Shown here: piece after piece, positions 26,174 through 36,085 of the stretch
Layout of the letters: each line of letters starts with the position of its first letter
Numbering within the stretch: the first letter of the stretch is position 1
DNA from: Clostridium septicum
GTDB taxonomy: Bacteria; Bacillota; Clostridia; Clostridiales; Clostridiaceae
Assembly (NCBI RefSeq): GCF_003606265.1
Contig: NZ_CP023671.1
Span: 2,666,001 to 2,730,000 of the forward strand
DNA: 64,000 nt
Direction of reading: 5' to 3'
Position numbers and translations under genes: made by a program
The notes under the pieces: model-generated
Databases searched by the model: none
What the model was told of the DNA's origin: nothing
The model's input: the letters and a program-made list of their open reading frames with translations, nothing else

Positions 26174-27548
26174 TACAGAAAAAGAGATTGAAGAGGTAAA
26201 AATAAAAAAAGCAGTACCTGCGGTATTAGGTTTAATGATTTTTGCACTAGTTATAGATAATTCATTTAAAATTATTTCACCAGATTTAGCAAGTACGTTT
26301 AATTTATCAGCTACGGCAGTTAGTTGGCAAGTAACTTTAGCTGGATTAGTTATTGGTATCGGAGCAATTGTATATGCTTCATTATCAGATTCAATAAGTG
26401 TTAGAAATTTATTAGCAATAGGAATTTTGTTAATATGTATTGGATCGTTATTAGGATTTATTTTTCAAAAATCATTTTTGATGATAGTTATTTCAAGAAT
26501 AATTCAATCAGCAGGATTAGGAAGTGCAGAAACGTTATATGTAATATTTGTTGCAAAATATTTTAAAGATAACGAAAAAAAGAAATACCTAGGATTTAGT
26601 ACAAGTAGTTATGCTTTATCACAAGTAATTGGTACTATTACAGGTGGATATGTAGCAACATATTTACGTTGGCAAGTACTATTTTTAGTTCCACTATTAA
26701 CTTTATTAATATTACCTTTTATTTTAAAGTATATTCCTAAAGATGAAACTAAAGGTGGAAATGTAGATTTTATAGGATTTATATTAGTTTCATCAGTAGC
26801 AGCATTATTAATGCTTTTTGTTTCAGAGTTTAAATGGATGTATTTAGTAGCATTTCTAATTATGCTTGTATTATTTATTACATACATAAGTAAAAATAAA
26901 AAAGCTTTTATTAGCATTAAATTTTTTACAAATAGAAACTTTATATCAATATTAGCAGTGGCTTTTGTTATATATAGTGTTCAACTTGCATTTATATTTA
27001 TGTTCCCATTTTTAATTGAAAATATATATAATTATAGATTAGATCAAGTTTCGCTAATTTTACTTCCATCTTATATCTTAGCAGCTATTGTAGGAGCAAC
27101 ATCTGGTAAAATTTCTAAGAAAATCGGAAATAAGCAATGTATTGAACTAGCTATAATAGGGATAATAATAAGTCTTCTTTTAGGAACCTTCTTTATAGAA
27201 ACATCAGTATATGTATTTATATTTATAATGGTATTATTCTCTATTTCATTTGCGTTAATGTATGCACCTATGATTGATACCTTAATAAAAACAATACCTG
27301 AAGAAAAATCAGGAACTGCTATTGGTTTTTATAATTTCTGTTTAAGTATGGCTGCATCAATTGGTATAACATACGTAGCATTACTAATGGAAATTAAGCC
27401 TTTAGGAAAGAATATTACTGGTCTTTTTGAGAATTCACTATCTATACAATATAGTAATGTACTACTTGTATTAGCAGTTATTTCTGCAGTAGCATTTTTA
27501 TTATACTGGACTTTAGTTGGAAGAAGAGAAAAGATTGAAAATAAATAA
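26157..27548 (+). CDS. MFS transporter (drug:H+ antiporter-like)
   Basis: Major facilitator of 463 residues with 12-14 predicted membrane helices and a short cytoplasmic N terminus rich in Glu and Lys. The arrangement and the GxGxAxxYASLSD loop between helices 2 and 3 (residues about 61-75) resemble the DHA2 drug:H+ antiporter group that includes Tet(38)/Tet(L)-like exporters. Helix 5 holds a glycine-rich SQVIGTITGGYVAT motif like antiporter motif C. The divergent GntR-type regulator and the leader peptide argue for inducible expression. The substrate is unknown; a sugar or metabolite exporter is equally possible. Confidence 0.82.
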   Translation: MEISFNTEKEIEEVKIKKAVPAVLGLMIFALVIDNSFKIISPDLASTFNLSATAVSWQVTLAGLVIGIGAIVYASLSDSISVRNLLAIGILLICIGSLLGFIFQKSFLMIVISRIIQSAGLGSAETLYVIFVAKYFKDNEKKKYLGFSTSSYALSQVIGTITGGYVATYLRWQVLFLVPLLTLLILPFILKYIPKDETKGGNVDFIGFILVSSVAALLMLFVSEFKWMYLVAFLIMLVLFITYISKNKKAFISIKFFTNRNFISILAVAFVIYSVQLAFIFMFPFLIENIYNYRLDQVSLILLPSYILAAIVGATSGKISKKIGNKQCIELAIIGIIISLLLGTFFIETSVYVFIFIMVLFSISFALMYAPMIDTLIKTIPEEKSGTAIGFYNFCLSMAASIGITYVALLMEIKPLGKNITGLFENSLSIQYSNVLLVLAVISAVAFLLYWTLVGRREKIENK

Positions 27549-27868
27549 TAATTTAATTACATACGCCAATAAAATATATAGAAACACATTGAAACACATT
27601 GAAAATATTTCAATGTGTTTTATTTTTAACTAAATGTTATTATAATCATTTATATTTATTTAGATACACTAAATTATAATGTGTTTAATTAGATATATAA
27701 AATTTTTAAGTTTTAATATATAAATTATAAAAAAAGAGCTACATTAAATTGGAATTATGTATTAATTATTTGTTTTAATATTTAAAAATATAATATAATT
27801 AAAAAATATGCTAAAATATACTTGTAATTATATGACTTTTAAGGAAGAAAAATTGAGGGGGAAGTTAA
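27549..27868. other. Intergenic region after the MFS gene
   Basis: About 320 AT-rich bases. The first 75 hold the terminator. The remainder contains the ribosome site GAGGGGGAAG for the interrupted AAA+ gene. No other frame or RNA was recognised. Confidence 0.5.
27592..27627 (+). terminator. Rho-independent terminator of the MFS gene
   Basis: Perfect 13-bp stem AAACACATTGAAA/TTTCAATGTGTTT with a three-base loop and a following TATTTTT tract. The left arm is preceded by a tandem copy of GAAACACATT, so a second, competing pairing is possible. Confidence 0.88.
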
Positions 27869-28177
27869 GTGGCAAAGTCTAAAATAAATGGTGACTCATT
27901 ACCAACGTCAAAGCTAATTAGAATTTTATTTCCAGAAATTTAAGTAATAGATCATATAAAGGAAAATGGAGTAATAAATAAAGAACCTTTTAAGAAGAAT
28001 AAGAAAGTATTAAATAATACTATTACAAATACTAAGAGGAATGTAAGTAAAAAAGCTAATTCTACTGTGGTAAATGTAATTAATTGAGCTACAGAATCAG
28101 CGGAAAATATAAAGATTAATCCTAAAAACATTGCTGCAGAAAGTAATAAAGCAAATAGTAATGAAGTATATAATAAT
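27869..28177 (+). pseudogene. Interrupted 5' part of the AAA+ gene
   Basis: GTG 27869 with a strong GAGGGGGAAG ribosome site opens a frame that begins MAKSKINGDSLPTSKLIRI and is exactly in phase with the AAA+ gene at 28178. TAA at 27941-27943 and TGA at 28085-28087 interrupt it. Between and after the stops the frame keeps coding character (Lys/Asn-rich, no further stop). The natural gene therefore seems to have started here and to have suffered two nonsense changes. The 103-codon prefix appears to be a targeting or interaction tail followed by a low-complexity linker. Confidence 0.65.
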
Positions 28178-29962
28178 ATGAATTTGAATAGTAAGACAAA
28201 TAAGCAAGATTTTGATAATGCTTTTAATAAAGTAGAAGAAATGCTTTCAGAATATATACTTGGTCAAAAGGATTATTTATCTAAATTATGTATAGCATTT
28301 AGAAGACCTTTTGTATATGGAAAGCATGATGGAGTAAATAATACTATATTCATAACAGGACCTAAAGGATCAGGTAAACATTTATCAGTAAAAGCAATAA
28401 CTAAGTTTTTAAGAGAAGAAAAGATAATAAAGAAAAATGGAGTACATTCAATAGATTTATCTAAGTACAAGCTAGAAAAAGATGCAGAGAATTTACTTTT
28501 GACAGATATTTATAGTGCGCTTTATTCAAGTGAACAAGTTATCGTATTTGATAACTTTGAAAAATGTCATCAAGTTGCTTTAGACCTTCTTAGCAAACTT
28601 GTAATAGATGAAAAGCTTAAGTTAAATAGAAGATATATGGATCAATTAGGACAAATGGTATATGTTACAGGCAAAGGTAATCTTACTTTAAATACTACTG
28701 ATGAAATATTAGTAAATGGAAAGTATTTAGTATTTATAACTGAAGAAAATGAAGAGAGTATAAGAAGTAAATTTTCAAATGATTTTATGAAAAAAGTACA
28801 TGATATTATAAGTACAGAAAAGTTAAATAAAGAGAATTTAACTATAATATGTAAGTATATATTAAATGATTATAAAACAAAGATAAATGATAATTTACAT
28901 ATATTTATAAATTTCAATAATGAAGTATTAGATTATGTAATTGAAGATTTTGATAATACAGTAGGAGCACATGGATTAGGTAGTTATATTGAAAATAACA
29001 TATATGCTCCATTAGTTGAATTAGAACTAATAGGTAAAATAAAAAGAGATTGTGTATATGAATTAAAAGTAAGTAATGATTCCTTAGTATTAGTTAGTCA
29101 ATTAGAAGCTATAGAATTATCTTCTGTAATACAAAATAATGAATCAGATAGTTTAGATGAGTTAAATAAAGAACTTGAAAGCATAATTGGATTAAGCAGT
29201 GTAAAAGAATTTATAAAGAAATTAGAAGATAATATTAAAGTACAAAATATAAGAAAAAGCCAAGGGGCTAAGGGTGCTAAACTATCATTGCATATGATAT
29301 TTACAGGTAATCCTGGAACTGGTAAAACTACAATGGCTAGAATAATGGCAAAATACTTAAAAGCTCTAGGATATTTATCTAGTGGTCATTTAATTGAAGT
29401 TTCTAGAAATGATTTAGTAGGTCAATATGTAGGAGAAACTGCTCAAAAAACTATGAACAAAGTAAATGCTGCTATGGGAGGTATCTTATTTATAGATGAA
29501 GCTTATGCATTAGCTCAAGATGCAGAAAGTGGTAGTGGTTTTGGAAAAGAAGCTATAGATACATTAGTAAAAGGAATGGATGATAATAGAGAAAATTTAT
29601 TAGTTATATTAGCTGGATATAGTGATGATATGGACAAGTTCTTAGATACTAATCCAGGATTAAAATCTAGATTTGCCAATATAGTAGAATTTAAAGATTA
29701 TTCAGTTGATGATTTATTAACTATTGCAGATAAGTTATTTAAGAGTAAAAGATATGTAATAACTGAAGAAGCTAGATTAAAGATGAGAGATATATTTAAA
29801 GAAGCTTGCAAGGTTTCTGATTTTGGAAATGGTAGATATGTTAGAAATATATTTGAAAAATCAGTAAGAAATCAAGCAGTAAGACTTAATGGAATTAGCA
29901 ATTTAACTAAAGAGTATCTTGTTACAATTGAAGCATGTGATGTATCTAAAGTTAATGTGTAA
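28178..29962 (+). CDS. AAA+ ATPase, double domain (ClpB-like plus CbxX/SpoVK-like)
   Basis: Protein of 594 residues from the first in-frame ATG after the stops. The first AAA+ domain (about 15-290) has Walker A GPKGSGKH and a degenerate Walker B (IVFDNFE); it resembles ClpA/B-type domains. The second (about 340-590) is a CbxX/CfqX/SpoVK type: GNPGTGKTT, GILFIDEAYAL, and the R finger region NPGLKSRFAN. Such proteins act as remodelling ATPases. ATG 28178 has no convincing ribosome site, which supports the view that the true start was GTG 27869 and the present protein may be made poorly. Two membrane-protein genes follow closely, likely in the same operon. Confidence 0.8.
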   Translation: MNLNSKTNKQDFDNAFNKVEEMLSEYILGQKDYLSKLCIAFRRPFVYGKHDGVNNTIFITGPKGSGKHLSVKAITKFLREEKIIKKNGVHSIDLSKYKLEKDAENLLLTDIYSALYSSEQVIVFDNFEKCHQVALDLLSKLVIDEKLKLNRRYMDQLGQMVYVTGKGNLTLNTTDEILVNGKYLVFITEENEESIRSKFSNDFMKKVHDIISTEKLNKENLTIICKYILNDYKTKINDNLHIFINFNNEVLDYVIEDFDNTVGAHGLGSYIENNIYAPLVELELIGKIKRDCVYELKVSNDSLVLVSQLEAIELSSVIQNNESDSLDELNKELESIIGLSSVKEFIKKLEDNIKVQNIRKSQGAKGAKLSLHMIFTGNPGTGKTTMARIMAKYLKALGYLSSGHLIEVSRNDLVGQYVGETAQKTMNKVNAAMGGILFIDEAYALAQDAESGSGFGKEAIDTLVKGMDDNRENLLVILAGYSDDMDKFLDTNPGLKSRFANIVEFKDYSVDDLLTIADKLFKSKRYVITEEARLKMRDIFKEACKVSDFGNGRYVRNIFEKSVRNQAVRLNGISNLTKEYLVTIEACDVSKVNV

Positions 29963-29976
29963 AAAGAGGTGATAAA

Positions 29977-30465
29977 ATGAAATTTATATCTAAAATAATA
30001 AGTAATATAATAACAGTAGCTTACGGAGTAGTATGTATGCCATTATTAGTCCTTATAGCAATATTTTTACCTGTTTTTACAATAGTAGAAGCTTTTAAGA
30101 TAATAAGTACAGGATATACTGTTTCAACAGAGTATATTTCAATGATTCTAGCAATGTCTATTATAATGTATTTTTCTTTAAGATTTAGAGCATTAAGAAG
30201 AATATATAAAGTTTTTCCATCATTATTTGAAGCTCTTAAATATTTAGTAATAGCAGGTATATTTATAGGAGTAGGAGCAGAACTATTAAACTGGAGCTAT
30301 ATAACATTAACACCAGGGAGAAAGATTTTTGGTATAGCATCATTTATAGCATCACTTATACTTTGGAGAGTTTTTGCTTCAATATATTATAGAAAAAAAC
30401 CTCTTTCAAAAATCATGTTAGAAAGTACAGAAAAAATGCAAAATTATAATGAAGAGCTTAATTAG
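29977..30465 (+). CDS. Membrane protein of unknown function
   Basis: Protein of 162 residues with about four hydrophobic segments (8-38, 48-66, 85-105, 115-135) and a basic, polar C-terminal tail of about 25 residues facing the cytoplasm. I do not recognise the family. It begins 14 bases after the AAA+ gene with AGAGGTG as ribosome site, and its stop is 11 bases before the next start, so the three form an operon. A role with the AAA+ ATPase at the membrane is inferred from position alone. Confidence 0.75.
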   Translation: MKFISKIISNIITVAYGVVCMPLLVLIAIFLPVFTIVEAFKIISTGYTVSTEYISMILAMSIIMYFSLRFRALRRIYKVFPSLFEALKYLVIAGIFIGVGAELLNWSYITLTPGRKIFGIASFIASLILWRVFASIYYRKKPLSKIMLESTEKMQNYNEELN

Positions 30466-30476
30466 TGGAGGACGAT

Positions 30477-31187
30477 ATGAAAAAATTTAGAGAAAATGAA
30501 TTAACTGATTTTGAAGAGTTAAATGATGTTAGAGTTAATAGTGAAAAAGAAGAGGAAGAGATAAATTTAGATAAAATGGTTGAATCTAAAAATGAAGATA
30601 TACAGGTAAATAAAGTAAGTGAACCTAAAGAGGAAAATTCATATAAAAGATTTGATGAAGAAAAAGAAGAAAAAGAAGAAAAAGATGATTATATAACTCC
30701 TTCAATGAAAAGATTTAGAACTTCTATAGGGATAATTTGCTTAGTATTAGTAGTTGCAGTAGGAATATTTCATAAAAAAGTCAATGAGGCATATAGAGAT
30801 AATTTAACATCAGGGTATTTAGAAAATGTAAATGCAGGAGATATTTTAAGTAAAGAAGCATTAAAGTTAGATGCAAAGGATGAATCTATAGAAGTTGCAA
30901 ATGGATATGGAAATTTAGAAATATCAATATGGAATTTTTCAAAAGTAGAAGATAATGACTATGTTCAAGTTTTTATAGATGGAGTAGCTCAAGGAGGTCC
31001 ATTTTCTATTAGACATAAGCCGATAAAAATAAGTGTACCAGACAAGGCTGTTATTCAAGTTCAAGGGGTAAGAGATGGAAGTAATAATGGTATAACATAT
31101 GCTGTACATTTTAATAAAACAGGTGAAACCTATTTAAATACGGTATCATTAAATGCTAAAAATAGTTATACAATTGTAAGTAGATAA
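30477..31187 (+). CDS. Single-pass membrane protein with acidic cytoplasmic domain
   Basis: Protein of 236 residues. Residues 1-75 are highly charged and rich in Glu and Lys. One membrane segment follows at about 84-102 (IGIICLVLVVAVGIFH), then an extracytoplasmic domain (about 110-236) that looks like a beta sandwich with Gly/Asn-rich turns (YVQVFIDGVAQGGPF). No known family was recognised. An in-frame GTG lies 12 bases upstream, but GGAGG sits correctly for ATG 30477. Last gene of the AAA+ operon; a terminator follows. Confidence 0.72.
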   Translation: MKKFRENELTDFEELNDVRVNSEKEEEEINLDKMVESKNEDIQVNKVSEPKEENSYKRFDEEKEEKEEKDDYITPSMKRFRTSIGIICLVLVVAVGIFHKKVNEAYRDNLTSGYLENVNAGDILSKEALKLDAKDESIEVANGYGNLEISIWNFSKVEDNDYVQVFIDGVAQGGPFSIRHKPIKISVPDKAVIQVQGVRDGSNNGITYAVHFNKTGETYLNTVSLNAKNSYTIVSR

Positions 31188-31212
31188 TTAAAAATATTTT
31201 TATATAATTTAA

Positions 31213-31266
31213 ACAAGTAAAGTCTGATTTCTGTATTATGCATAAATAAAACTTTACTTGTTTTTA
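31213..31266 (+). terminator. Terminator of the AAA+ operon
   Basis: Stem AACAAGTAAAGT/ACTTTACTTGTT followed by TTTTT. The 26-base loop contains the 19-base sequence at 31224-31242 that recurs in the terminator of the cut operon (54137-54155). Confidence 0.85.
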
Positions 31267-31501
31267 ATATAAAAGAAAAAATAATAAAGATATTTTTACT
31301 ATTCGTTAAAGGTTTACAATTATAATTGAAGATGGTAAAATTATTATGTAAAATAATTACTATTAATACATAAAAATATATTTAAGACAATTTATATTAG
31401 ATAGTTTTTATTTAACGTTTAAAGACAGGGAGGAATTTGACGGTGCATAAAGTTATCTAAATAAATAGCAAATAAGCAAGGTATTTTAAGGGGGATAAAA
31501 A
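31267..31501. other. Leader region of the cohesin-bearing GH20 gene
   Basis: AT-rich leader. 31331-31361 resembles 13450-13480 upstream of the first surface gene. A ribosome-site-like AGGGAGG precedes a GTG that opens a five-codon frame (about 31443-31460); its meaning is unclear. The true gene start is preceded by AGGGGGAT. Confidence 0.45.
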
Positions 31502-34500
31502 ATGATTAGAAGAAATAAGAAATTATGGGTAATGTTTTTAAGTGCCATGGTTATTACCAATTCTTTTACTTTTGTAAAAGCAGAGACTAATTTAGTAAAG
31601 AAAAATATTGCATTAGAACCAGGAGTTATAGCAACATCATCAGATAATGAAACATCAGATTTATCAGCAGGAAAAGCTATTGATGGAGTAGTAGATTATC
31701 AAAAAGCTACAGGGCAATCTAGATGGGCTAGTAACACAACATCACCTACTGAAGAAAATAAAAAATGGTTAAAGATTGATTTAGGTGAGGTTAAAAATTT
31801 TAATGAAATAGTAATTGATTGGGAAAGAAAAAATGCAACTAATTATATAATTGAAGTTAGTAATGATGATACTAATTGGAGAGCTATTAAAGAATTTACT
31901 AATTCACCAACTGAATATAGACAAGTTATTCCACTAGATAATAGTGAAAATGCTCGTTATATTCGTTTATCTATTTCAGGTTATTCCCAAACAGCTACAA
32001 AAAGAGACACTAATGGAAATGACGCAGATGTAACTTGGAATACAGTATCAGTATTTGAATTAGAAGTGTATTCAGGGGAATTAGTAGAGCCAAGCTATAC
32101 TATTGATGAGGTTATAAATAGTATATCAGCTCCTGTAATAAATAAAGGTGATAAAAAAATGCCAATGCCAGAAGTTCCAGAAGGTTTTGAGATTGAATTT
32201 GTTGGAGCTGACTATGAGCAAATTATAGGAGCAGATGGAACTATATATGAACCTTTAGTTAATACAAATGTTGAAGTGAATTTTAGGGTTAAAAAAGGAG
32301 AAGAAGAAAGAACTACTTCACCATTAAATATAGTAGTTCCAGGTAAGTATGAAAGTAATACTGGTAATGAAAAACCAAAAGTTATTCCAGAATTAGCTGA
32401 ATGGCATGGAACAGAAGGAAATTTTGAAGTTTCAAATAATACAAAGATAATTATAGATAGTGCTTATAGTAATGAATTAATGAAAACAGCAAATAAATTT
32501 GCAAGTGACTATAAGAATATTTTAAATAAAGAAATTACAGTAGAAGAAGGAACAGAAGCAGTAGCAAATAGCTTCTTCCTAACATTAGATACAGCAGATG
32601 ATGGACTTTGCAGTGAAGGTAACTTAATAACTATAGATGATTCTGTTAAAATTGAAGGAAAATCAGCACAGGGTATTTTTTATGCAACTAGATCTATTTT
32701 ACAAATATTAAAGCAAAATCAAACTACATTGCCACAAGGTGTTGTTAGAGATTATCCAAAATACAAGGTAAGAGGCTTTATGCTAGATGTTGCAAGAAAG
32801 TCTTATGAATTATCTTCACTTAAAGAGCTTGCAGAAAATATGGCTTGGTATAAGTTAAATGACTTACAAGTTCACTTAAATGATAATTATATATTCTTAG
32901 AAGACTATATAAATTCAGACAAGTCTAATATAGAAGATGCTTATGATGCATATTCTGCATTTAGATTAGAATCTAGTCTTAGAAATGAACGAGGTGAAGG
33001 TATAACATCTACAGACCTATTTTATACTAAGGATGAATTTAGAGAATTTATTAAAGAATCAAGAGAGCTAGGTATAAATATCGTTCCAGAAATAGATACT
33101 CCAGCCCATGCTTTAGCATTTACGAAAGTATTTAAAAATTTAGCATTAGAAGGTTGGAATCCAAGAATAACTAATAGACCAGTTTTAGATCATTTAGATT
33201 TGGGAAATCCACAATCTTTAGAATTTGTTAAAACTCTATTTAATGAGTATATGGAAGGAGAAAATCCAGTATTTGATGGAAAAACTACCGTTCATGTAGG
33301 TACTGATGAATATGAAGCAAATGCAGAACAATATAGAGCATTTACTGATTCTATGTTAGGTCATATTCAAGATACAGGTAGAACAGTTCGTATGTGGGGA
33401 GGCTTAAGTTGGTTAAGAGGAGAAACTCCTGTTAGATCAGAAGGTGTGCAAATAAATCTTTGGTCAAGAGATTGGGCTAATCCAGCTGAAATGTTTGAAG
33501 CAGGATATGACTTAATAAATACTCTTGATTCAGATCTTTATATAGTACCAGCAGCAGGATATTATGCTAACTATTTAAATGCACAACATCTTTATAATAA
33601 TTGGGAACCTAACACAATTGGTGGAAAGTACATTCCAGCTGGTGATGATCAAATGCTAGGTGCTGCTTATGCAATATGGAATGACTCAATAGATAAGAGA
33701 AGCCAAAAGATTTCAGAATATGATGTTTTTGATCGTTTCTATAAACCACTTCCAGCTTTAGCAGAAAAAATGTGGGGAGATGGAGAAGATAAGACTTTTG
33801 CACAGTTAAACGAATTATCATCAATTACAGGTACAGCTCCAAATACTAATCCATACTATACTGTAGAGTCAGCAACTCCTAGCTATGTAGAATATGATTT
33901 TGAAGAAAAAGAAATATTGGATAAGTCAGGAAATAACCATAATTCAATTTCTAAGAATAATGTTTCTTTTGAAGCAGGAAAGAAAGGAAAAGCATTAAAA
34001 CTTAATGGTGGAGAAAGCTATGTAGAAACACCTATTAAAAGGGTTGGACTTCCAAATTCAATTTCATTCTGGGTTAAGAAGGATGGAAATGCACCAGAAG
34101 GAGAACAAATTTTATTTGAATCACCATCAAAATTTGATAATTATGCTATAAAAGCAGTTAATTCTAATGGTAAAGTTGGATTTACAAGAGAAAGAGATAA
34201 TTTCTCATTTAACTATACTTTACCAAATGATGAGTGGGTACATTTAACAATTGCAAGCCAAAATGAAAGAACTATGTTATATGTAAATAATGAATTAGTT
34301 GACACTTTAGGTAATAGGCCAGTTGCAACTTTACTTATTCCATTTGAACGTATAGGAAGTACTACAAATTCATTTAAAGGATTAATTGATGGAATAGTTT
34401 TAGGAAGTCAATTACCTCAAGATGAAACAATAGTTGATTCAAGTAATTTCACAGTTACATCTGATAATGAAAATGCCCTTGTAGGTGAAGTAGAAGGTCC

Positions 34501-36085
34501 TGCATATCTAGCATTTGATAATAATTTAGAAACTAGATGGCATACAAACTATAGTCCAGTTCAACCATTACCAGCAACTATAGAAGTTGATATGAAGGAA
34601 GTTCAAACTATAGATAAAATAACTTATATTCCAAGACAAGATGGTAATGAAAATGGAAGAGTTACAAATTGTGAGATATTTGTAAAGGCTAATGCAGAAG
34701 ATGATTACACTAAGGTAAATACATCAACTTGGGAAAATAATATGTCTAACAAATATGCTAAATTTGATGAAGTAGAAGCTAGATATGTTAAGATAGTTGT
34801 TAATGAAGGAGCTGCTAATTTTGGCTCAGCGGCTGAATTTACTATTCATAAAGTTGCTACTCTAGAAAAACCAGAAGTTCCAGAGCAAGAACAAACTGGA
34901 ATTAATATGGTTGTACCTGAAGAAATAACAGTTGGAAATGATTTTGATCTTAATGTTAATTTAAGTGATATAAAAGAAAATATGTATGCTATGGAATTTG
35001 AAGTTGATTATGATGAAACAAAAGTAGATTTTAAAAAAGCAACATCAATAGACCCTGCTAAGTATTTAGTTTCAGCTAAGGCTAAAGACGGAAAAGTTAG
35101 GGTGATAGTAGCTGGTCTTGGAGTTCAATTAGAAAATTCTAAGGATATTGCTAAGTTAACATTTACAGCAAATTCTAGTGGAGAAAATGTAGCATTTGAA
35201 TTAATAAATGGTAAAGTAGCTAATGGGGAAGGGGTTGAAGAATCAACTAAGAATTCAACAGCAACAATTAATATAAAAGAAGGAGTTAATAAAGGGGATT
35301 TATTAACTGCAATTGAAAATGCTAAGAATATAATTGAAAATGAAAAAGATAAATATACTGAAGCATCAATAAATAATTTAAAAGAAGCAGTAGATTTAGC
35401 AGAAAAAGTAATGGCAAATGAATCTGCAACACAAGAGCAAGTAAATATTGCTAAAGAGGCTATAGAAACAGAAATTGGAAACTTAGAAGAAAAGGGACAA
35501 GAACCAGAAGTAACTGTAGATAAGGCACAACTTCAAGGATTAGTTGATAAAGTAAAGGATATAGATTCTTCAAAATATATTCCATCAACATGGAAAGGAT
35601 TTGAAGAAAAGCTTGAAGCTGCAAAGACAATATTAGTTAATGAAAATGTTAATCAAGAAGATGTAGATAGGGCATATAATGAATTATTAAAAGCATATCT
35701 AGATTTAAGATTAATACCAGATAAGTCTTTACTTGAAGAATTGGTTAAAGAAGTTGAAAGTATAGATTTATCTAAATACACAGTTAATAGTGCAAATAAA
35801 GTAAGAAAAGCATTAGAAAAAGCTAAGAAAGTATTAGCTAATAAAGAAGCTACACAAGAAGAGGTAGATTCAGCTTTAGAAGAACTAAGAATTTCTAAAA
35901 ATTCCTTAGTTGCAAATGCAGGTTCAAATTCAAGTAACAATAATAGTGGATCTTCTAATAATGGAAATATAGATGGAGGTAAGTTACCACAAGCTGGATC
36001 ACCAATAGTTGGAGGAACATTACTAAGTGGATTAATAGCTTTACTTGGAGGAGTAGCATTAAATAAAAAAAGAAATAGAAAATAA
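31502..36085 (+). CDS. Sortase-anchored GH20 enzyme with cohesin-like module
   Basis: Surface enzyme of 1527 residues. Signal peptide 1-28; F5/8 type C domain 32-195; beta domain; GH20 alpha/beta domain about 300-425; GH20 barrel about 426-770 with Asp602-Glu603 in HVGTDEY; LamG-like domain about 800-970; second F5/8 type C domain about 975-1115; cohesin-like domain about 1130-1260 (INMVVPEEITVGNDFDLNV, YAMEFEVDYDETKVDF, KVRVIVAGLG, IAKLTFTAN); three FIVAR repeats about 1262-1480; Ser/Asn linker and LPQAG anchor. The first half is nearly identical in DNA to the gene at 17.7 kb. Unlike that paralogue it carries the cohesin-like module, which could hold a dockerin enzyme such as the GH2 protein at 55.6 kb. 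Confidence 0.88.
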   Translation: MIRRNKKLWVMFLSAMVITNSFTFVKAETNLVKKNIALEPGVIATSSDNETSDLSAGKAIDGVVDYQKATGQSRWASNTTSPTEENKKWLKIDLGEVKNFNEIVIDWERKNATNYIIEVSNDDTNWRAIKEFTNSPTEYRQVIPLDNSENARYIRLSISGYSQTATKRDTNGNDADVTWNTVSVFELEVYSGELVEPSYTIDEVINSISAPVINKGDKKMPMPEVPEGFEIEFVGADYEQIIGADGTIYEPLVNTNVEVNFRVKKGEEERTTSPLNIVVPGKYESNTGNEKPKVIPELAEWHGTEGNFEVSNNTKIIIDSAYSNELMKTANKFASDYKNILNKEITVEEGTEAVANSFFLTLDTADDGLCSEGNLITIDDSVKIEGKSAQGIFYATRSILQILKQNQTTLPQGVVRDYPKYKVRGFMLDVARKSYELSSLKELAENMAWYKLNDLQVHLNDNYIFLEDYINSDKSNIEDAYDAYSAFRLESSLRNERGEGITSTDLFYTKDEFREFIKESRELGINIVPEIDTPAHALAFTKVFKNLALEGWNPRITNRPVLDHLDLGNPQSLEFVKTLFNEYMEGENPVFDGKTTVHVGTDEYEANAEQYRAFTDSMLGHIQDTGRTVRMWGGLSWLRGETPVRSEGVQINLWSRDWANPAEMFEAGYDLINTLDSDLYIVPAAGYYANYLNAQHLYNNWEPNTIGGKYIPAGDDQMLGAAYAIWNDSIDKRSQKISEYDVFDRFYKPLPALAEKMWGDGEDKTFAQLNELSSITGTAPNTNPYYTVESATPSYVEYDFEEKEILDKSGNNHNSISKNNVSFEAGKKGKALKLNGGESYVETPIKRVGLPNSISFWVKKDGNAPEGEQILFESPSKFDNYAIKAVNSNGKVGFTRERDNFSFNYTLPNDEWVHLTIASQNERTMLYVNNELVDTLGNRPVATLLIPFERIGSTTNSFKGLIDGIVLGSQLPQDETIVDSSNFTVTSDNENALVGEVEGPAYLAFDNNLETRWHTNYSPVQPLPATIEVDMKEVQTIDKITYIPRQDGNENGRVTNCEIFVKANAEDDYTKVNTSTWENNMSNKYAKFDEVEARYVKIVVNEGAANFGSAAEFTIHKVATLEKPEVPEQEQTGINMVVPEEITVGNDFDLNVNLSDIKENMYAMEFEVDYDETKVDFKKATSIDPAKYLVSAKAKDGKVRVIVAGLGVQLENSKDIAKLTFTANSSGENVAFELINGKVANGEGVEESTKNSTATINIKEGVNKGDLLTAIENAKNIIENEKDKYTEASINNLKEAVDLAEKVMANESATQEQVNIAKEAIETEIGNLEEKGQEPEVTVDKAQLQGLVDKVKDIDSSKYIPSTWKGFEEKLEAAKTILVNENVNQEDVDRAYNELLKAYLDLRLIPDKSLLEELVKEVESIDLSKYTVNSANKVRKALEKAKKVLANKEATQEEVDSALEELRISKNSLVANAGSNSSNNNSGSSNNGNIDGGKLPQAGSPIVGGTLLSGLIALLGGVALNKKRNRK
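31580..32884 (+). repeat. Near-identical block shared with the 17.7-kb paralogue, copy 2
   Basis: Counterpart of 17781-19085, without indels. The sharp loss of similarity after 32884 suggests a conversion border or selection for different barrel sequences. Confidence 0.85.

Noticed and set aside
13646..36085. A tandem-repeat array or CRISPR in the surface block
   Set aside because: The repeats are kilobase-long coding duplications, without short regular repeats and unique spacers.
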